Source of the DNA: JACSRF01 sp964504445
GTDB taxonomy: Bacteria > Chloroflexota > Anaerolineae > Promineifilales > Promineifilaceae
Direction of reading: 5' to 3'
Length of the DNA: 64,000 bases
NCBI GenBank assembly: GCA_964504445.1
Contig: CAZDEO010000005.1
Span: 44,937-108,936, forward strand
The notes under the pieces were generated by a model. It had not been told where the DNA came from and made no database searches. It saw nothing but the letters and a program-made list of their open reading frames with translations. The number at the start of each line of letters is the position of its first letter. The stretch's first letter is position 1. The translations under genes and the position numbers were made by a program. This document shows positions 9,381-18,762 of this stretch, piece by piece.

Positions 9381-9818
9381 TCAGTTGGCCGGTTGGCTGC
9401 GGTGGTAGATGGTGACGAGGCCGGTGCTTTGGGCGGCGGTTAGCAGCAGTTGGTAACGACCGGGCAGCAGGGTTTCTTGCCAGTCGCCGCCCCCATCCCG
9501 GTTGGTGCGATAATTTTCGGCTTGCAGGATGGTGTAGAGGGTTCCATCGTCGGCCTGGAGCTTGAGGCTGAAGATGGGGGTGTCCAGATTTTGTAGGGAA
9601 AAGTGGAGGTGGGTAACGGCCGTTCCTGTGACCATAAATTCGCCCACCACCGCCTCGGCAAAAGGCCCGTTGCCCAGATCCAACTCCGTCAGTAGTTGAT
9701 TGTCTGCCGACGCTTCTGCCCTTTGGCCCCTGTTTTGCCGCACGGCAACCAACACGGCGACGAAGAGCATCAACACCACAGCAATGACGACGGACATGTT
9801 CATACGATTTTTTGACAT
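9381..9818 (-). CDS. Small membrane-anchored protein of unknown function
   Basis: A 145-residue protein with a single N-terminal membrane segment (residues about 8-26) and an otherwise soluble domain predicted to be exported. The domain reads as short beta strands (GEFMVTGTAVTHLHFSLQ, TLYTILQ, GRYQLLLTA), like a small jelly-roll or PPC-type sandwich. A ribosome site GAGGTG lies 4-5 nt before ATG. It sits directly upstream of the membrane hydrolase gene and probably belongs with it. I do not recognise the family. Confidence 0.65.
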   Translation of the reverse strand: MSKNRMNMSVVIAVVLMLFVAVLVAVRQNRGQRAEASADNQLLTELDLGNGPFAEAVVGEFMVTGTAVTHLHFSLQNLDTPIFSLKLQADDGTLYTILQAENYRTNRDGGGDWQETLLPGRYQLLLTAAQSTGLVTIYHRSQPAN

Positions 9819-10062
9819 TTTTCACCTCACGATTGATGATTTACAATGGTTTGGTTAGCAACCATTCACTTCGGTAACAGATGATTAGAGTGTACCGACG
9901 AGACGAGGTGGGGTCGCCTATCTAAGGATAGGTTGTGGGGTAGGTCTAGGGGGTAGGGTTTGGTTAAGGGGGGGCTAGCATACGGATCCAAACATCGTTC
10001 GGCAACTACGGCCCAAGGCACCACCGGCAAACTGATTGGGGGAAGGTTTTTGGTAGGTTTTG

Positions 10063-11118
10063 CTAGAGGGCCGCGGCAATGGCCCGCCCCACTTCTTGGG
10101 TGCTGGCTGTTCCGCCAATGTCGCGGGTGCGCGGGCCTTCGCGCAGCACTGTCTCTATGGCAGAAACCACGGCGTTTGCTGCCGCTTTGTGTCCCAAATG
10201 CTCTAGCATCATCGCCCCTGACCAGATTTGCCCGATGGGGTTGGCAATATTTTGCCCATAGATGTCTGGCGCAGAGCCGTGAACTGGCTCGAACATAGAT
10301 GGAAATTCACGCTCTGGGTTGAGGTTTGCGGAGGGTGCAATGGCAATGGTTCCCGTACAGGCTGGCCCCAGGTCGGATAGAATATCGCCAAAGAGGTTGG
10401 ACGCGACCACCACGTCAAACCAATGGGGATTGCGTACAAAGTGGGCGGTAAGAATGTCAATGTGATATTGATCTGTTTGTACGTCGGGGTATTCTGCCGC
10501 TATGGCTCTGGCGCGCTCGTCCCAATAGGGCATGGCGATAAACACGCCATTGGATTTGGTAGCCCAGGTAAGATGTTTGGCGGGCCGGGAGCGAGCCATC
10601 TCCAAGGCGTAGCGTAAAATGCGGTCTACGCCCCGGCGGGTGAAGATGCTTTCCTGCACCACCAACTCCTGGTCTGTCTCTTCAAAGATGCGGCCTCCGA
10701 GGGTGGAATACTCCCCCTCGGTGTTTTCGCGCACGACGATAAAGTCAATATCACCGGTTTCACGCCCGCGCAGGGGTGATTGGATGCCGGGCATCAGGCG
10801 GACGGGGCGTACGTTGGCATATTGCTGGAAACCGCGGCGAATGGGGATGAGCAGGCCCCACAGGGAGATGTGGTCGGGCACGCCGGGAAAGCCCACGGCC
10901 CCGAGGAAGATGGCGTCGTGGTGACGAATTTGCGCCAAACCATCGGCGGGCATCATACGGCCGTTTTGGCGGTAATAGTCACAGCTCCAGGGAAATTCTT
11001 CCCACTGGAAGGTGATGTTGAATTTTGCACCGGCGGCTTCTAGTACGCGCAGGCCTTCGGGCACCACTTCATGACCAATGCCATCTCCAGGAATAACCGC
11101 AATGTTGTGTTTGTTCAT
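10063..11118 (-). CDS. Tartrate / D-malate dehydrogenase (isocitrate dehydrogenase superfamily)
   Basis: A 351-residue beta-decarboxylating dehydrogenase. Visible family blocks are VIPGDGIGHEVVPEG at the N-terminus, VRENTEGEYS, the metal-binding NLFGDILSDLGP, and FEPVHGSAPDIYGQNIANP near the C-terminus. The SLWGLLIPIRRGFQQYANVRP segment is characteristic of tartrate dehydrogenase/D-malate dehydrogenase (TtuC/DmlA), rather than 3-isopropylmalate or isocitrate dehydrogenase. Expected reaction: NAD-dependent oxidative decarboxylation of D-malate or tartrate, metal dependent, cytosolic. I start it at ATG 11118 with GAAGGTG upstream; an ATG 24 nt earlier is less well placed. It appears to be a single-gene unit. 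Exact substrate cannot be fixed from sequence. Confidence 0.85.
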   Translation of the reverse strand: MNKHNIAVIPGDGIGHEVVPEGLRVLEAAGAKFNITFQWEEFPWSCDYYRQNGRMMPADGLAQIRHHDAIFLGAVGFPGVPDHISLWGLLIPIRRGFQQYANVRPVRLMPGIQSPLRGRETGDIDFIVVRENTEGEYSTLGGRIFEETDQELVVQESIFTRRGVDRILRYALEMARSRPAKHLTWATKSNGVFIAMPYWDERARAIAAEYPDVQTDQYHIDILTAHFVRNPHWFDVVVASNLFGDILSDLGPACTGTIAIAPSANLNPEREFPSMFEPVHGSAPDIYGQNIANPIGQIWSGAMMLEHLGHKAAANAVVSAIETVLREGPRTRDIGGTASTQEVGRAIAAAL

Positions 11119-11301
11119 AATTTCACCTTCCATGGGCACCATTTATATCAGAGTTTTTGCTTCGGTACAGAGACGATAGTTCCCGGTGTAGAAGGTTTCT
11201 GAACTGGGTAAATTTTGCTGGACTGAAAGGTGCTGGTGTATCTGTTTTTTCGGTTTGCCGGTTCGCTATGGTAGAACATCTGTGATAAAATTGACCGGTT
11301 A

Positions 11302-12255
11302 ATGATGATGCAAAAAGACAAACAACAACAAGCGTTACCTGGCGTTAAGGCAACCCTGGCGGCGGGGTTTGACCTGACTACGAAACACCTTTGGCTGATT
11401 TTACTGCCGGTTTTGTTGGATATGTTTTTATGGCTTGGTCCACGGTTAAGTGTACGGCCGTTAATCGAACAATTCCTGGCCTTTTGGCCTGCCGACCCGA
11501 ATTTGGAAGTTGTGGTTGAACAAATGCGCCAGGTAGCCCCTTACACCAACCTGTTTACCTTTTTGAGCCTGCCTCTGGTGGGTGTTCCGGTGCTTTTGGC
11601 TGGCATAGCGCCGCAAAATACGCCGGTGGCGGTTGCGGTCATGGAGATTGACAGCCCGGCGGCCTGGTTTGGTTATCTGGTTTTGTTGCTGCTGGCGGGG
11701 TTGTTGTTAACGGCCGTCTATTACACGCTGGTTGCTTATGTGGTGGGGAAAGGAAGCCAGCAGTATTACCTGGGCCTGGCGCAGTTTGCCCGCCACGTTG
11801 CCCGGATATTTGGCACATTTTTCCTGGTTGGGGTCCTGTTTTTTCTCTTTTTGCTGATCTTGTACCTGCCCCTGAGCCTGGTCACTTTTTTGGTTTCTTT
11901 GCTCAGTCCCATTTTGGGTTTGCTGGTTATTTTGGCGGGTGCTGTATTGGTGATGTGGGTAATCCTGGCTGCTTTTTTCCTGCCGCAAAGCGTAGCGCTG
12001 TACGGCCGTTCTCCTAAACAGGCCATCTGGGATAGCGTTATCCTTATTCGCCGCCACGGCGCAACCGTGATGGGCCTCATTCTGGCCTTTATCATTCTCA
12101 ATAGCCTGCTCGATCAGGTTCTTTTGCTTACTTTCGATGGTTCGTGGATGACGGCCGTAAGCATTTTGGCCCATGCCTTCGTCAGTACATCCTTGTTAAC
12201 CGCAACCTTTATTTTCTACCGCGACCGCATTCAAGTTTCCTATTCCAACGCATAA
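11302..12255 (+). CDS. Polytopic membrane protein of unknown function
   Basis: A 317-residue protein with about six hydrophobic segments (around 30-48, 88-105, 122-148, 170-195, 200-235, 255-275) and a soluble loop between the first two. Three consecutive ATG codons open the frame and no clear ribosome site is visible, so the exact start is uncertain. It reads into gyrB, which starts 56 nt after its stop, so the two may be cotranscribed. I recognise no motif of a known transporter or enzyme. Confidence 0.7.
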   Translation: MMMQKDKQQQALPGVKATLAAGFDLTTKHLWLILLPVLLDMFLWLGPRLSVRPLIEQFLAFWPADPNLEVVVEQMRQVAPYTNLFTFLSLPLVGVPVLLAGIAPQNTPVAVAVMEIDSPAAWFGYLVLLLLAGLLLTAVYYTLVAYVVGKGSQQYYLGLAQFARHVARIFGTFFLVGVLFFLFLLILYLPLSLVTFLVSLLSPILGLLVILAGAVLVMWVILAAFFLPQSVALYGRSPKQAIWDSVILIRRHGATVMGLILAFIILNSLLDQVLLLTFDGSWMTAVSILAHAFVSTSLLTATFIFYRDRIQVSYSNA

Positions 12256-12311
12256 TCCAGAAAGCAGTCAGGCTGCCGATGGGTGACGTGTGTCTACAGA
12301 GAGGTTTAATT

Positions 12312-14240
12312 ATGGCAAAACAAACAGCAGCAGAAAAAGCATATGATGCCAGCAGCATCCAGGTGTTGAAGGGGCTGGAAGCCGTGCGCCGGCGCCCCGG
12401 TATGTACGTGGGCGGCACCGACGTGAAAGCCTTGCACCACCTGGTTTATGAAATTGTGGACAACTCCATTGACGAAGCGCTGGCTGGACGCTGCGATCGC
12501 ATCGAAGTAACCATTCATCCCGATTCCAGCGTTACGGTAATAGATAATGGCATTGGCATTCCCGTCGCCGTCCATCCTACAGAAAAAGTGTCTGCTTTGG
12601 AATTGGTGCATACCTCTTTGCATTCCGGTGGTAAGTTTGACAATGCGGCCTACAAGGTGTCTGGTGGGCTGCATGGCGTGGGTGCGGCGGCCGTAAACGC
12701 GCTGTCTGAATGGATGGAAGTGACGGTGAAACGAGATGGTGGCGTCTGGTTTCAGCGGTATGAACGGGGAATTCCTCAAGCGCCTGTAAAGCAGATTCAA
12801 AAGCTAAAACGGGGCGAGCCTACAGGGACAACGACCCATTTTCGCTATGACGAGCTGATTTTTAAGGATGAAGTAGATTTTCGCTTTGAAACCCTGGCCA
12901 ATCGTTTCCGCGAGATGGCTTTTGTGACGAGTGGCGTGTTTTTGAAGCTGCGGGACGAACGGCCGTCGCCCGCCCGGGAGATGAGCTTTTACTTTGAAGG
13001 TGGCGTCAAATCATTTGTGCGCTACCTGAACCGCAACCGCAAGCCGCTGCATGACCCCATTCACGTGCAAAAAGAGCAGGATGGCATTGAAGTGGAAGTG
13101 GCCGTACAGTATACCGAAGGACTATCCATTTCTGAATATGCTTTTGCCAATACCATTTACACCCCCGATGGCGGTACCCACCTGACTGGTGTGCGCACGG
13201 CGCTGACCCGGGTCATTAACAAGTATGCCCGTGACAATAATTTGCTAAAGGAAAAAGACAAAAACTTCTCCAGTGATGATACGCGGGAGGGGGTAACAGC
13301 CGTGGTCAGCGTGAAACACCCAGACCCCCAGTTTGAAAGCCAGACCAAGGTAAAGCTGATGAATGCTGAAGTAGCGGGTATTGTTGCGGCTGTCACCGCC
13401 GATGCCCTGGCTACCTTCATGGAAGAAAACCCCCGGGACGCCAAAAAAATTATTGAACGCTGCCTAACCTCTTCCCGCGCCCGCGACGCTGCCCGTAAAG
13501 CCCGCGAGCTGGTCATGCGCAAAAGTGCCCTGGACAGCCTCACTCTGCCCGGTAAATTGGCCGACTGTTCTGAAAAAGACCCGGCTAAGTGTGAGCTGTA
13601 CATCGTTGAGGGTGACTCGGCTGGTGGCACAGCCAAACAGGGACGTGACCGGCATTTCCAGGCAATTTTGCCGCTGCGGGGTAAGATTTTGAACACGGAG
13701 CGCGCCCGCCTGGACAAAATTCTAGCCAATAACGAGGTGAAGGCGCTCATCTCTGCTTTGGGCACGGGCATTGGTGAATCTATGGAAATGGGGAATCTGC
13801 GATACGGCCGTATCATCATCATGACCGACGCCGACGTAGACGGCAGCCACATCCGCACCCTGTTGCTCACCTTCTTCTTCCGCTACATGCCCCAGCTGAT
13901 CGAATTGGGCCACCTGTATATTGCCCAGCCCCCTCTTTACGCCGTTAAGCAAGGGCGCGATTTGCATTACGCCTATACAGAAGCCCAACAAACCGCTTTG
14001 CTGCAGAAACTGGAAGGGAAAAAGGTGAACATTCAGCGCTACAAGGGCTTGGGGGAAATGAACGCCGAACAATTGTGGGAAACGACCATGGATCCTGCGC
14101 AGCGCACATTGCTGCAAGTAACGGTGGAAGATGCTTTGGTAGCAGACCGCACCTTCGACATGCTAATGGGGACCGAGGTTGCCCCGCGCAAGCGCTTCAT
14201 CATGACCCACAGCAGTGAGGTGCGTAATTTGGACGTGTAA
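12312..14240 (+). CDS. gyrB: DNA gyrase subunit B
   Basis: A 642-residue type IIA topoisomerase ATPase subunit. The GHKL ATPase domain is at the N-terminus (GLEAVRRRPGMYVGG, ATP-binding NSIDEA and DNGIGIPV, SGGLHGVGAAAVNAL). The transducer domain and the TOPRIM domain follow, with EGDSAGGTAKQGRDR, then DADVDGSHIRTLLL, the metal site. The conserved C-terminal GLGEMN...QLWETTMDP is present. Together with GyrA it introduces negative supercoils. The length matches GyrB without the extra enterobacterial insert; the ParE alternative is less likely from the TOPRIM wording but not excluded. The frame is open upstream of 12312, but ATG 12312 has GAGAGG before it and matches the family N-terminus. Confidence 0.93.
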   Translation: MAKQTAAEKAYDASSIQVLKGLEAVRRRPGMYVGGTDVKALHHLVYEIVDNSIDEALAGRCDRIEVTIHPDSSVTVIDNGIGIPVAVHPTEKVSALELVHTSLHSGGKFDNAAYKVSGGLHGVGAAAVNALSEWMEVTVKRDGGVWFQRYERGIPQAPVKQIQKLKRGEPTGTTTHFRYDELIFKDEVDFRFETLANRFREMAFVTSGVFLKLRDERPSPAREMSFYFEGGVKSFVRYLNRNRKPLHDPIHVQKEQDGIEVEVAVQYTEGLSISEYAFANTIYTPDGGTHLTGVRTALTRVINKYARDNNLLKEKDKNFSSDDTREGVTAVVSVKHPDPQFESQTKVKLMNAEVAGIVAAVTADALATFMEENPRDAKKIIERCLTSSRARDAARKARELVMRKSALDSLTLPGKLADCSEKDPAKCELYIVEGDSAGGTAKQGRDRHFQAILPLRGKILNTERARLDKILANNEVKALISALGTGIGESMEMGNLRYGRIIIMTDADVDGSHIRTLLLTFFFRYMPQLIELGHLYIAQPPLYAVKQGRDLHYAYTEAQQTALLQKLEGKKVNIQRYKGLGEMNAEQLWETTMDPAQRTLLQVTVEDALVADRTFDMLMGTEVAPRKRFIMTHSSEVRNLDV

Positions 14241-14261
14241 AAATGCACTTGTGGCCAAAGC

Positions 14262-14310
14262 AAAATAAAAGACCCCCATCCGGTGAAAGCGGGCGGGGGT
14301 CTTTTATTTT
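14262..14310. terminator. Bidirectional intrinsic terminator
   Basis: A 16-bp perfect stem (AAAATAAAAGACCCCC 14262-14277 with its complement 14295-14310), with A-rich and T-rich ends on both strands. It separates gyrB from the convergent TspO-like gene. Confidence 0.88.
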
Positions 14311-14320
14311 GCCAGTTTCT

Positions 14321-15133
14321 TTAGTGGCTGCCCATAATCACATCGGGCAATGGACTTTGCCGTTGAGACCGGGTGCGCCAATAGCCTAAAAATGCCAGAA
14401 GCACAATGAGAATGGCTGCGGCAACGGCCGTATTGGCAATGAGGGGAACCTCAAGCTGTGCTGCGCGAATGCCAAAGAGCGCCCAAACCAAAACCCCGGC
14501 ATAAGGTAAATTGCGGCGATTAAAAAGCATCAACCCGACCACCACCACGGCTACAGCAATCATAACGGCCGTCCAGGTATTTTCCGCAATACCCAGTGCG
14601 CCCCAGCCCAGGTAATTGGCAACGCTAGCTACGTTGGCAATGGTCGCCACGGTAATCCACCCCAGGTAAAGGCTGAAGGGAAAGTGCACCAGCAGTTGTG
14701 TAGCCACGGGCAGTGTGGGCTGTGGACGGCCAATTTGCAGCCGCGCATAAATGCTGATCAGGGAAATGAGCAGGGCGACCATAAAAACTACGGACCAGAC
14801 GTAGTAGCCATAGTGCCAGGCAAAGAGCCAGGCCATGTTGGCGGCACTGCTGACGATAAAGAGCCAGCCAATTTTGCCCAGAAACGGCCGTTGCCGGGAT
14901 GCAGGCAGCGCCTGATAGACGATGAAGCCCAGCAGCGCCGCGTAAATAAGGCCCCAAATGGAAAAAGTGTAGCCAGCCGGGGTGAAGGTAGAAGGCAGCA
15001 AGTCGGATATGGCGCCCGTAGTTCGGCCGTTGAGGCCCACTGCCCCAGCCAGTCCATTGGTGACCAGTACGGCCGTTAGGGCAATGATGTTCAATATTTG
15101 TAAAGCTATTACAGAGTTTCTTGACGTATTCAT
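14321..15133 (-). CDS. TspO/MBR-related tryptophan-rich membrane protein
   Basis: A 270-residue membrane protein with about seven hydrophobic segments. The segment FTPAGYTFSIWGLIYAAL and later WLFAWHYGYYVWS match the tryptophan-rich sensory/TspO-related long family found in many bacteria. The N-terminal region (IIALTAVLVTNGLAG) is the first helix. The ATG is supported by homology to the family start, but there is no clear ribosome site. It stands on the minus strand against gyrB. TspO proteins bind tetrapyrroles or sterol-like ligands in the membrane; whether this longer form does so is not known. Confidence 0.75.
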   Translation of the reverse strand: MNTSRNSVIALQILNIIALTAVLVTNGLAGAVGLNGRTTGAISDLLPSTFTPAGYTFSIWGLIYAALLGFIVYQALPASRQRPFLGKIGWLFIVSSAANMAWLFAWHYGYYVWSVVFMVALLISLISIYARLQIGRPQPTLPVATQLLVHFPFSLYLGWITVATIANVASVANYLGWGALGIAENTWTAVMIAVAVVVVGLMLFNRRNLPYAGVLVWALFGIRAAQLEVPLIANTAVAAAILIVLLAFLGYWRTRSQRQSPLPDVIMGSH

Positions 15134-15208
15134 GGCTAAATTGTACAGAATTCAGATTGATTTGTAAAGATATTGCACAGAAGTGCCCGCAAAGAGCTAA
15201 ACACAGCT

Positions 15209-15763
15209 TTACTTTTCTCGTTGAGTTAAATGCATATAGCCGCGCCGCACCACCCGCGTTTCGTCAATGGAAACAAAAGCCTTCGCGTCCACCTGCTCTG
15301 CCAGCTGACAAACGGTTTCTACCTCCTGGCGGCGCACAATAGCCAGCACCATGCCCACACTGCCTTCGCGACCAAATCCCCATTCCACCGTGGCGCCATA
15401 CCCGGCATTACGAATGACCTCGGCGATACGCTGACCGTTGGTGCGCGAAATAACGCGAACAGTCGAAAAGCCCCTGGCGGTGCGGTCATCTAGCCACATG
15501 CCAATAAGGGTGCCCGCGCTAAAGCCCAGGCAGTAGCCCAAAATGTTCCAAATATTGGAGAGGTTGTTGACCACCTGCCCAATGGCAATAACGTAAACCA
15601 GCACCTCAAAAAAGCCCATGACCACCGAAGCCAGCTTTTTGCCGCGCATCATGACCAGCACGCGCATGGTGCTGAGGCTGACGCCAACGACGCGCAGGAA
15701 AAATATCCAGGTTGCCGCCCCAAGGATATTCCAGGTAAGGGGGGGGATTTCGATTATCGACAT
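15209..15763 (-). CDS. UPF0316 / DUF2179 membrane protein
   Basis: A 184-residue protein with three N-terminal membrane segments and a C-terminal soluble DUF2179 domain (about 105-175, GYGATVEWGFGREG and a QVDAKAFVSIDE strand-turn). Proteins of this build are annotated as UPF0316. The frame is open from a TTG at 15799, but I choose ATG 15763 because TTGGAG stands before it. It begins about 33 nt after the stop of the MFS transporter gene and is likely cotranscribed with it. Molecular role unknown; the soluble domain type is thought to bind nucleotides in related proteins. Confidence 0.8.
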   Translation of the reverse strand: MSIIEIPPLTWNILGAATWIFFLRVVGVSLSTMRVLVMMRGKKLASVVMGFFEVLVYVIAIGQVVNNLSNIWNILGYCLGFSAGTLIGMWLDDRTARGFSTVRVISRTNGQRIAEVIRNAGYGATVEWGFGREGSVGMVLAIVRRQEVETVCQLAEQVDAKAFVSIDETRVVRRGYMHLTQREK

Positions 15764-15795
15764 GAGAATGCTCCAATTTTGGGGGTCATGAATGC

Positions 15796-17061
15796 TCAAG
15801 TCCCTTTACCTGCCCCACCAAAGAAGCGCCAGTAAAGGTAAATGGCAACAACGTAGGTGGCTATGGTTCCCAAATAAACGGGATTGAACCCATAGTTGAC
15901 TTGCAGCCAGCCGCTGAGAGAGGGGCTAAAGGCCCACCCAACATTCCAGCTCATGCTTACCAGGCTGGCCACAGTCGCCCGAGCGTCTTTGTCTACTTGC
16001 TCCATGACAAAAGCCTGGTAGACGGGATTGCTCATATTCATTAGGGCCAGGCGAATGAGGTAGGCAGAAGCGGCGATGCCAAACCAGGGTAAAAAACCCA
16101 TCATTGCCAAGAAGGGGATGGAAAGAGCCTGGGTGATGACAACAACTTTCATCTTGCCGAAGCGGTCAGCCAGGGGAGGAGCCATCAGTAGACCAATGCC
16201 CATGAAGAGGGAACCGCCGGCAAACAGGGCGCCAATGGTGCTGTCGGAACTATTGAAGGCGCGGCGAAAAAAAATGTTCAGGAAAGGCATCAATAGGCCT
16301 GCCCCTAAAGAGGTGACCAGCATGGGAGAGATGAGTTTTGCCAGAAGCGCAGGATGTTGGCGAGCGTATTGGAAGGGGGTCGTGGCTGTTTTACGCGTAT
16401 GGCTAGGTGGTTTGTAGGGGTTGCGGATAAAGAGGATGGGGATCAGGGCGAAAAAACTGGTGCAGGCCACGGCCGTTATTGCCCAACTATAGGCGGTAGC
16501 ACTGGTGGCTCCTGTTCCGGCTATACGGCCCATCCAGGTGGGAAGCTGCCCACCTACCCAGTTCCCGGCAAACCCGGCAATGGTTTGTAGCCCCATGCTG
16601 AAGGAGAATAGGTAAGTGCGCTCTTTCTCGCCGCTGTTTTCCATCAAGAAGGGTCCAAAGGTGACGCCACTGAGGCTCTGGGCCAGCCCCATGATGATGT
16701 TCATCAGGTAGAGGCTGAGGGCAACAGGCCAGATAATCATGCCCAGGACAGCGAGAGAAGTCGTCAGGCTGGCAATGAAGAGGGCGGCCTTGCGCCCCAA
16801 GCGGTCGCTGACGTAGCCAGCAGGTAGGGCGCTGAGCAAGGACACAAAGCTGGAGATGGTGAGCAGTTGTCCCAGAATGGCTTCGTCGTAGCCCAAACTG
16901 AGGACGTAGAAGTTGAACAGCAGGCGGAAAACGCCGTAAGCCAAACCGCTGACAATCGTAACCAGAAGATACAGGCGGGCGTTGCGCCGAAACAGCCGCA
17001 GTTTTTCGATGTAAGCATGTAGACCGCGCAGCACGGCCGTTTCGGGGTAGTTTGCTCCCAT
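15796..17061 (-). CDS. Major facilitator superfamily transporter
   Basis: A 421-residue protein with twelve expected membrane helices and the MFS loop 2-3 signature GYVSDRLGRKAALF (about residues 82-95), with the equivalent in the second half (PPLADRFGKMKVVV). A central cytoplasmic loop (about 215-230) separates the halves. MFS proteins exchange small molecules using ion gradients; the general form here suggests an exporter, but the substrate cannot be told. The start ATG 17061 is preceded by GGAGACAGG. The downstream UPF0316 gene follows closely. Confidence 0.85.
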   Translation of the reverse strand: MGANYPETAVLRGLHAYIEKLRLFRRNARLYLLVTIVSGLAYGVFRLLFNFYVLSLGYDEAILGQLLTISSFVSLLSALPAGYVSDRLGRKAALFIASLTTSLAVLGMIIWPVALSLYLMNIIMGLAQSLSGVTFGPFLMENSGEKERTYLFSFSMGLQTIAGFAGNWVGGQLPTWMGRIAGTGATSATAYSWAITAVACTSFFALIPILFIRNPYKPPSHTRKTATTPFQYARQHPALLAKLISPMLVTSLGAGLLMPFLNIFFRRAFNSSDSTIGALFAGGSLFMGIGLLMAPPLADRFGKMKVVVITQALSIPFLAMMGFLPWFGIAASAYLIRLALMNMSNPVYQAFVMEQVDKDARATVASLVSMSWNVGWAFSPSLSGWLQVNYGFNPVYLGTIATYVVAIYLYWRFFGGAGKGT

Positions 17062-17130
17062 AAAAAACCTGTCTCCGATGTTTGCTGATGTGCAGCCCCG
17101 AAGCGTACACGAAAAGTAGGATAGGGCCAG

Positions 17131-18453
17131 TTACTCGCTTATCAGCTTTTCCCAGCCGCTTCTTTCAGGTAACAGATGCCACACCTGCCCATCCAAAGCG
17201 CGAATAAAGGTCTCATTATACTTGAAACGCGCCGTTGTTTGGTAGGCGGTTGTCAAACCACTTTCTGGTGCTGTGGCCCAGCCCAGGCGGCTTTGCATAT
17301 CGGGTTGTTCGCGCCAGATCAGGCCAAATCCATTTTTGGGCTGGTAAAATCCAGGAGGTGGGTTGATGCTGGGGTCGTCGGCAGGGTCCCCCGGTGCCCA
17401 CTGGTCAATGAATGAATTCCACTCACCATTGGCGTCAAACCCTTCGTATAGAACGTAAATGCGGTCCAGTTCCGCAATCCAGATCATGACCCCATGCTCA
17501 AAAGGCTGTTCGGCACCGGTGGAAACCAGGGCATCTTGGGCTGCACACTCGGCAGGCGCCGGGGAAAAGAACCAGGGATTCGGGCAGGTAAGGGCCAGTG
17601 TAAAGCTGCTTTGCACAGCCGGGCCATTATACCCGGCACGACTGGCGTAGAGGGCAAAGCTGATGTCATTTCGTTCGCTTTCGGCAATGGTGTAGGTCAT
17701 GACTCCTGTTGGCCCCTGCTGCCAGGCGGTGCTGAGCACACCCCCCAGCAGGCGGTAGATGGTGACACTGTCGCTGTTGCTGGTCGCCCATTGCAGTTGG
17801 ATGGTGTTGCCGGGGTCTGCAATTTCCACATTAGGGCGAAAAAAGGTGATGGCAGGGGCGTTTGCGGGGGAGGTTGTGGCTGTAGGCGTGGGTGTTGGGG
17901 CAGGGACCACAATGCGCACAAAGTAGCGGGTTCGCAGAGCGACACCATTGGGGAGCTTAACCTGCCAATAGCTGGTATAGCTGCCGGGGGTGGTGGGCGC
18001 TGTCAGTTCAATGGCAATCTGGGTGGTTTCGTTGGGCGCTAGAGTAGGCATGGGATATGACAGGTTGCCGCCCAAGCGTTTGCCATCGGCAAAACTCCAG
18101 GTTGTGCCTTCGGGCAGGGGGCAACTGCCGCTGTTGCGGATGCGCCAGGTTTTGGTAAAGGCCGCTCCAGGGGGGATTTCACTGTCATCGGAAATGGTAA
18201 CGTCAGCCAGGAAGACGGTGGCGTAGGTGCAGGTGGGGGTGGCGGTGGCAGAACCGGGAGTCGCTGTGGCGGTAGGCGTGGTGGTGGTGGTGGGGCTGAC
18301 AGCCAGCGTGGGGGGTGGATTGAGAGCTGTGGGCATGATGATGGCGGTTGTGTCTGGCGTGGGCACGGCCGTTTCCGCCACGCCAGAGAATAATTGACAC
18401 CCTAGAGAGGGTAGAATAAATATGAGTACCAAAAATAGGGCGAACTTTTTCAT
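17131..18453 (-). CDS. Lipoprotein with NBR1-type (FW) Ig domain
   Basis: A 440-residue exported lipoprotein. The start ATG 18453 has AGGAG 8 nt upstream, and the frame opens earlier without support. Signal peptide ends LPSLGC (lipobox). A Thr/Pro-rich spacer (about 30-75) precedes an Ig-like domain of the NBR1/FW type (about 80-190), recognised from FTKTWRIRNSGSCPLPEGT, FADGKRLGG and PGSYTSYWQVKLPNG. A second beta-rich domain (about 205-300, FFRPNVEIADPGNTIQLQW) and a C-terminal region with Trp-rich repeats follow. In animals the FW domain is part of an autophagy receptor; in bacteria it occurs in surface proteins of unknown role. A regulatory palindrome overlaps its probable promoter. Confidence 0.8.
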   Translation of the reverse strand: MKKFALFLVLIFILPSLGCQLFSGVAETAVPTPDTTAIIMPTALNPPPTLAVSPTTTTTPTATATPGSATATPTCTYATVFLADVTISDDSEIPPGAAFTKTWRIRNSGSCPLPEGTTWSFADGKRLGGNLSYPMPTLAPNETTQIAIELTAPTTPGSYTSYWQVKLPNGVALRTRYFVRIVVPAPTPTPTATTSPANAPAITFFRPNVEIADPGNTIQLQWATSNSDSVTIYRLLGGVLSTAWQQGPTGVMTYTIAESERNDISFALYASRAGYNGPAVQSSFTLALTCPNPWFFSPAPAECAAQDALVSTGAEQPFEHGVMIWIAELDRIYVLYEGFDANGEWNSFIDQWAPGDPADDPSINPPPGFYQPKNGFGLIWREQPDMQSRLGWATAPESGLTTAYQTTARFKYNETFIRALDGQVWHLLPERSGWEKLISE

Positions 18454-18485
18454 GGGTGCAGCTCCTCGATATGATGTTACTGCAC

Positions 18486-18516
18486 ATAATACCACTCTGG
18501 TAGTGACAGATGTCAC
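18486..18516 (-). promoter_or_regulatory. Probable promoter with a CRP/FNR-type palindrome
   Basis: On the minus strand TATTAT (18491 to 18486) and TGACAT (18515 to 18510), with an 18-nt spacer, resemble a sigma-70 promoter for the NBR1-Ig lipoprotein gene. The palindrome GTGA-N6-TCAC (18503-18516) overlaps the -35 element. This is the half-site layout of CRP/FNR-family regulators. A repressor-like position is inferred. Confidence 0.35.
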
Positions 18517-18762
18517 CGCTTGGGCAACGCTTTCGGCACTTTCCCCCTACAAGATTCACGACGAGAGGGCCCTTAGTTCCATGCAGTTTCGGGAACGGCT
18601 TCAAAAAAGCGCCGAGCGTGGTTCAGTACCGATTTTGTGCCAGGCATTGGCCCTTTGTTGTATGATTGCCGAATTTGACGAGATTCTTGCGAAGACGGGT
18701 TGTTTTCAGCGCGATTTAGGCGGAAACGGCCGTTCTTCATGGTCATAAGGACGAACCTACCC

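Noticed and set aside
13157..13870. Antisense frame of 237 codons in gyrB
   Set aside because: Product is Ser/Arg-rich with no motif; gyrB on the other strand is certain.
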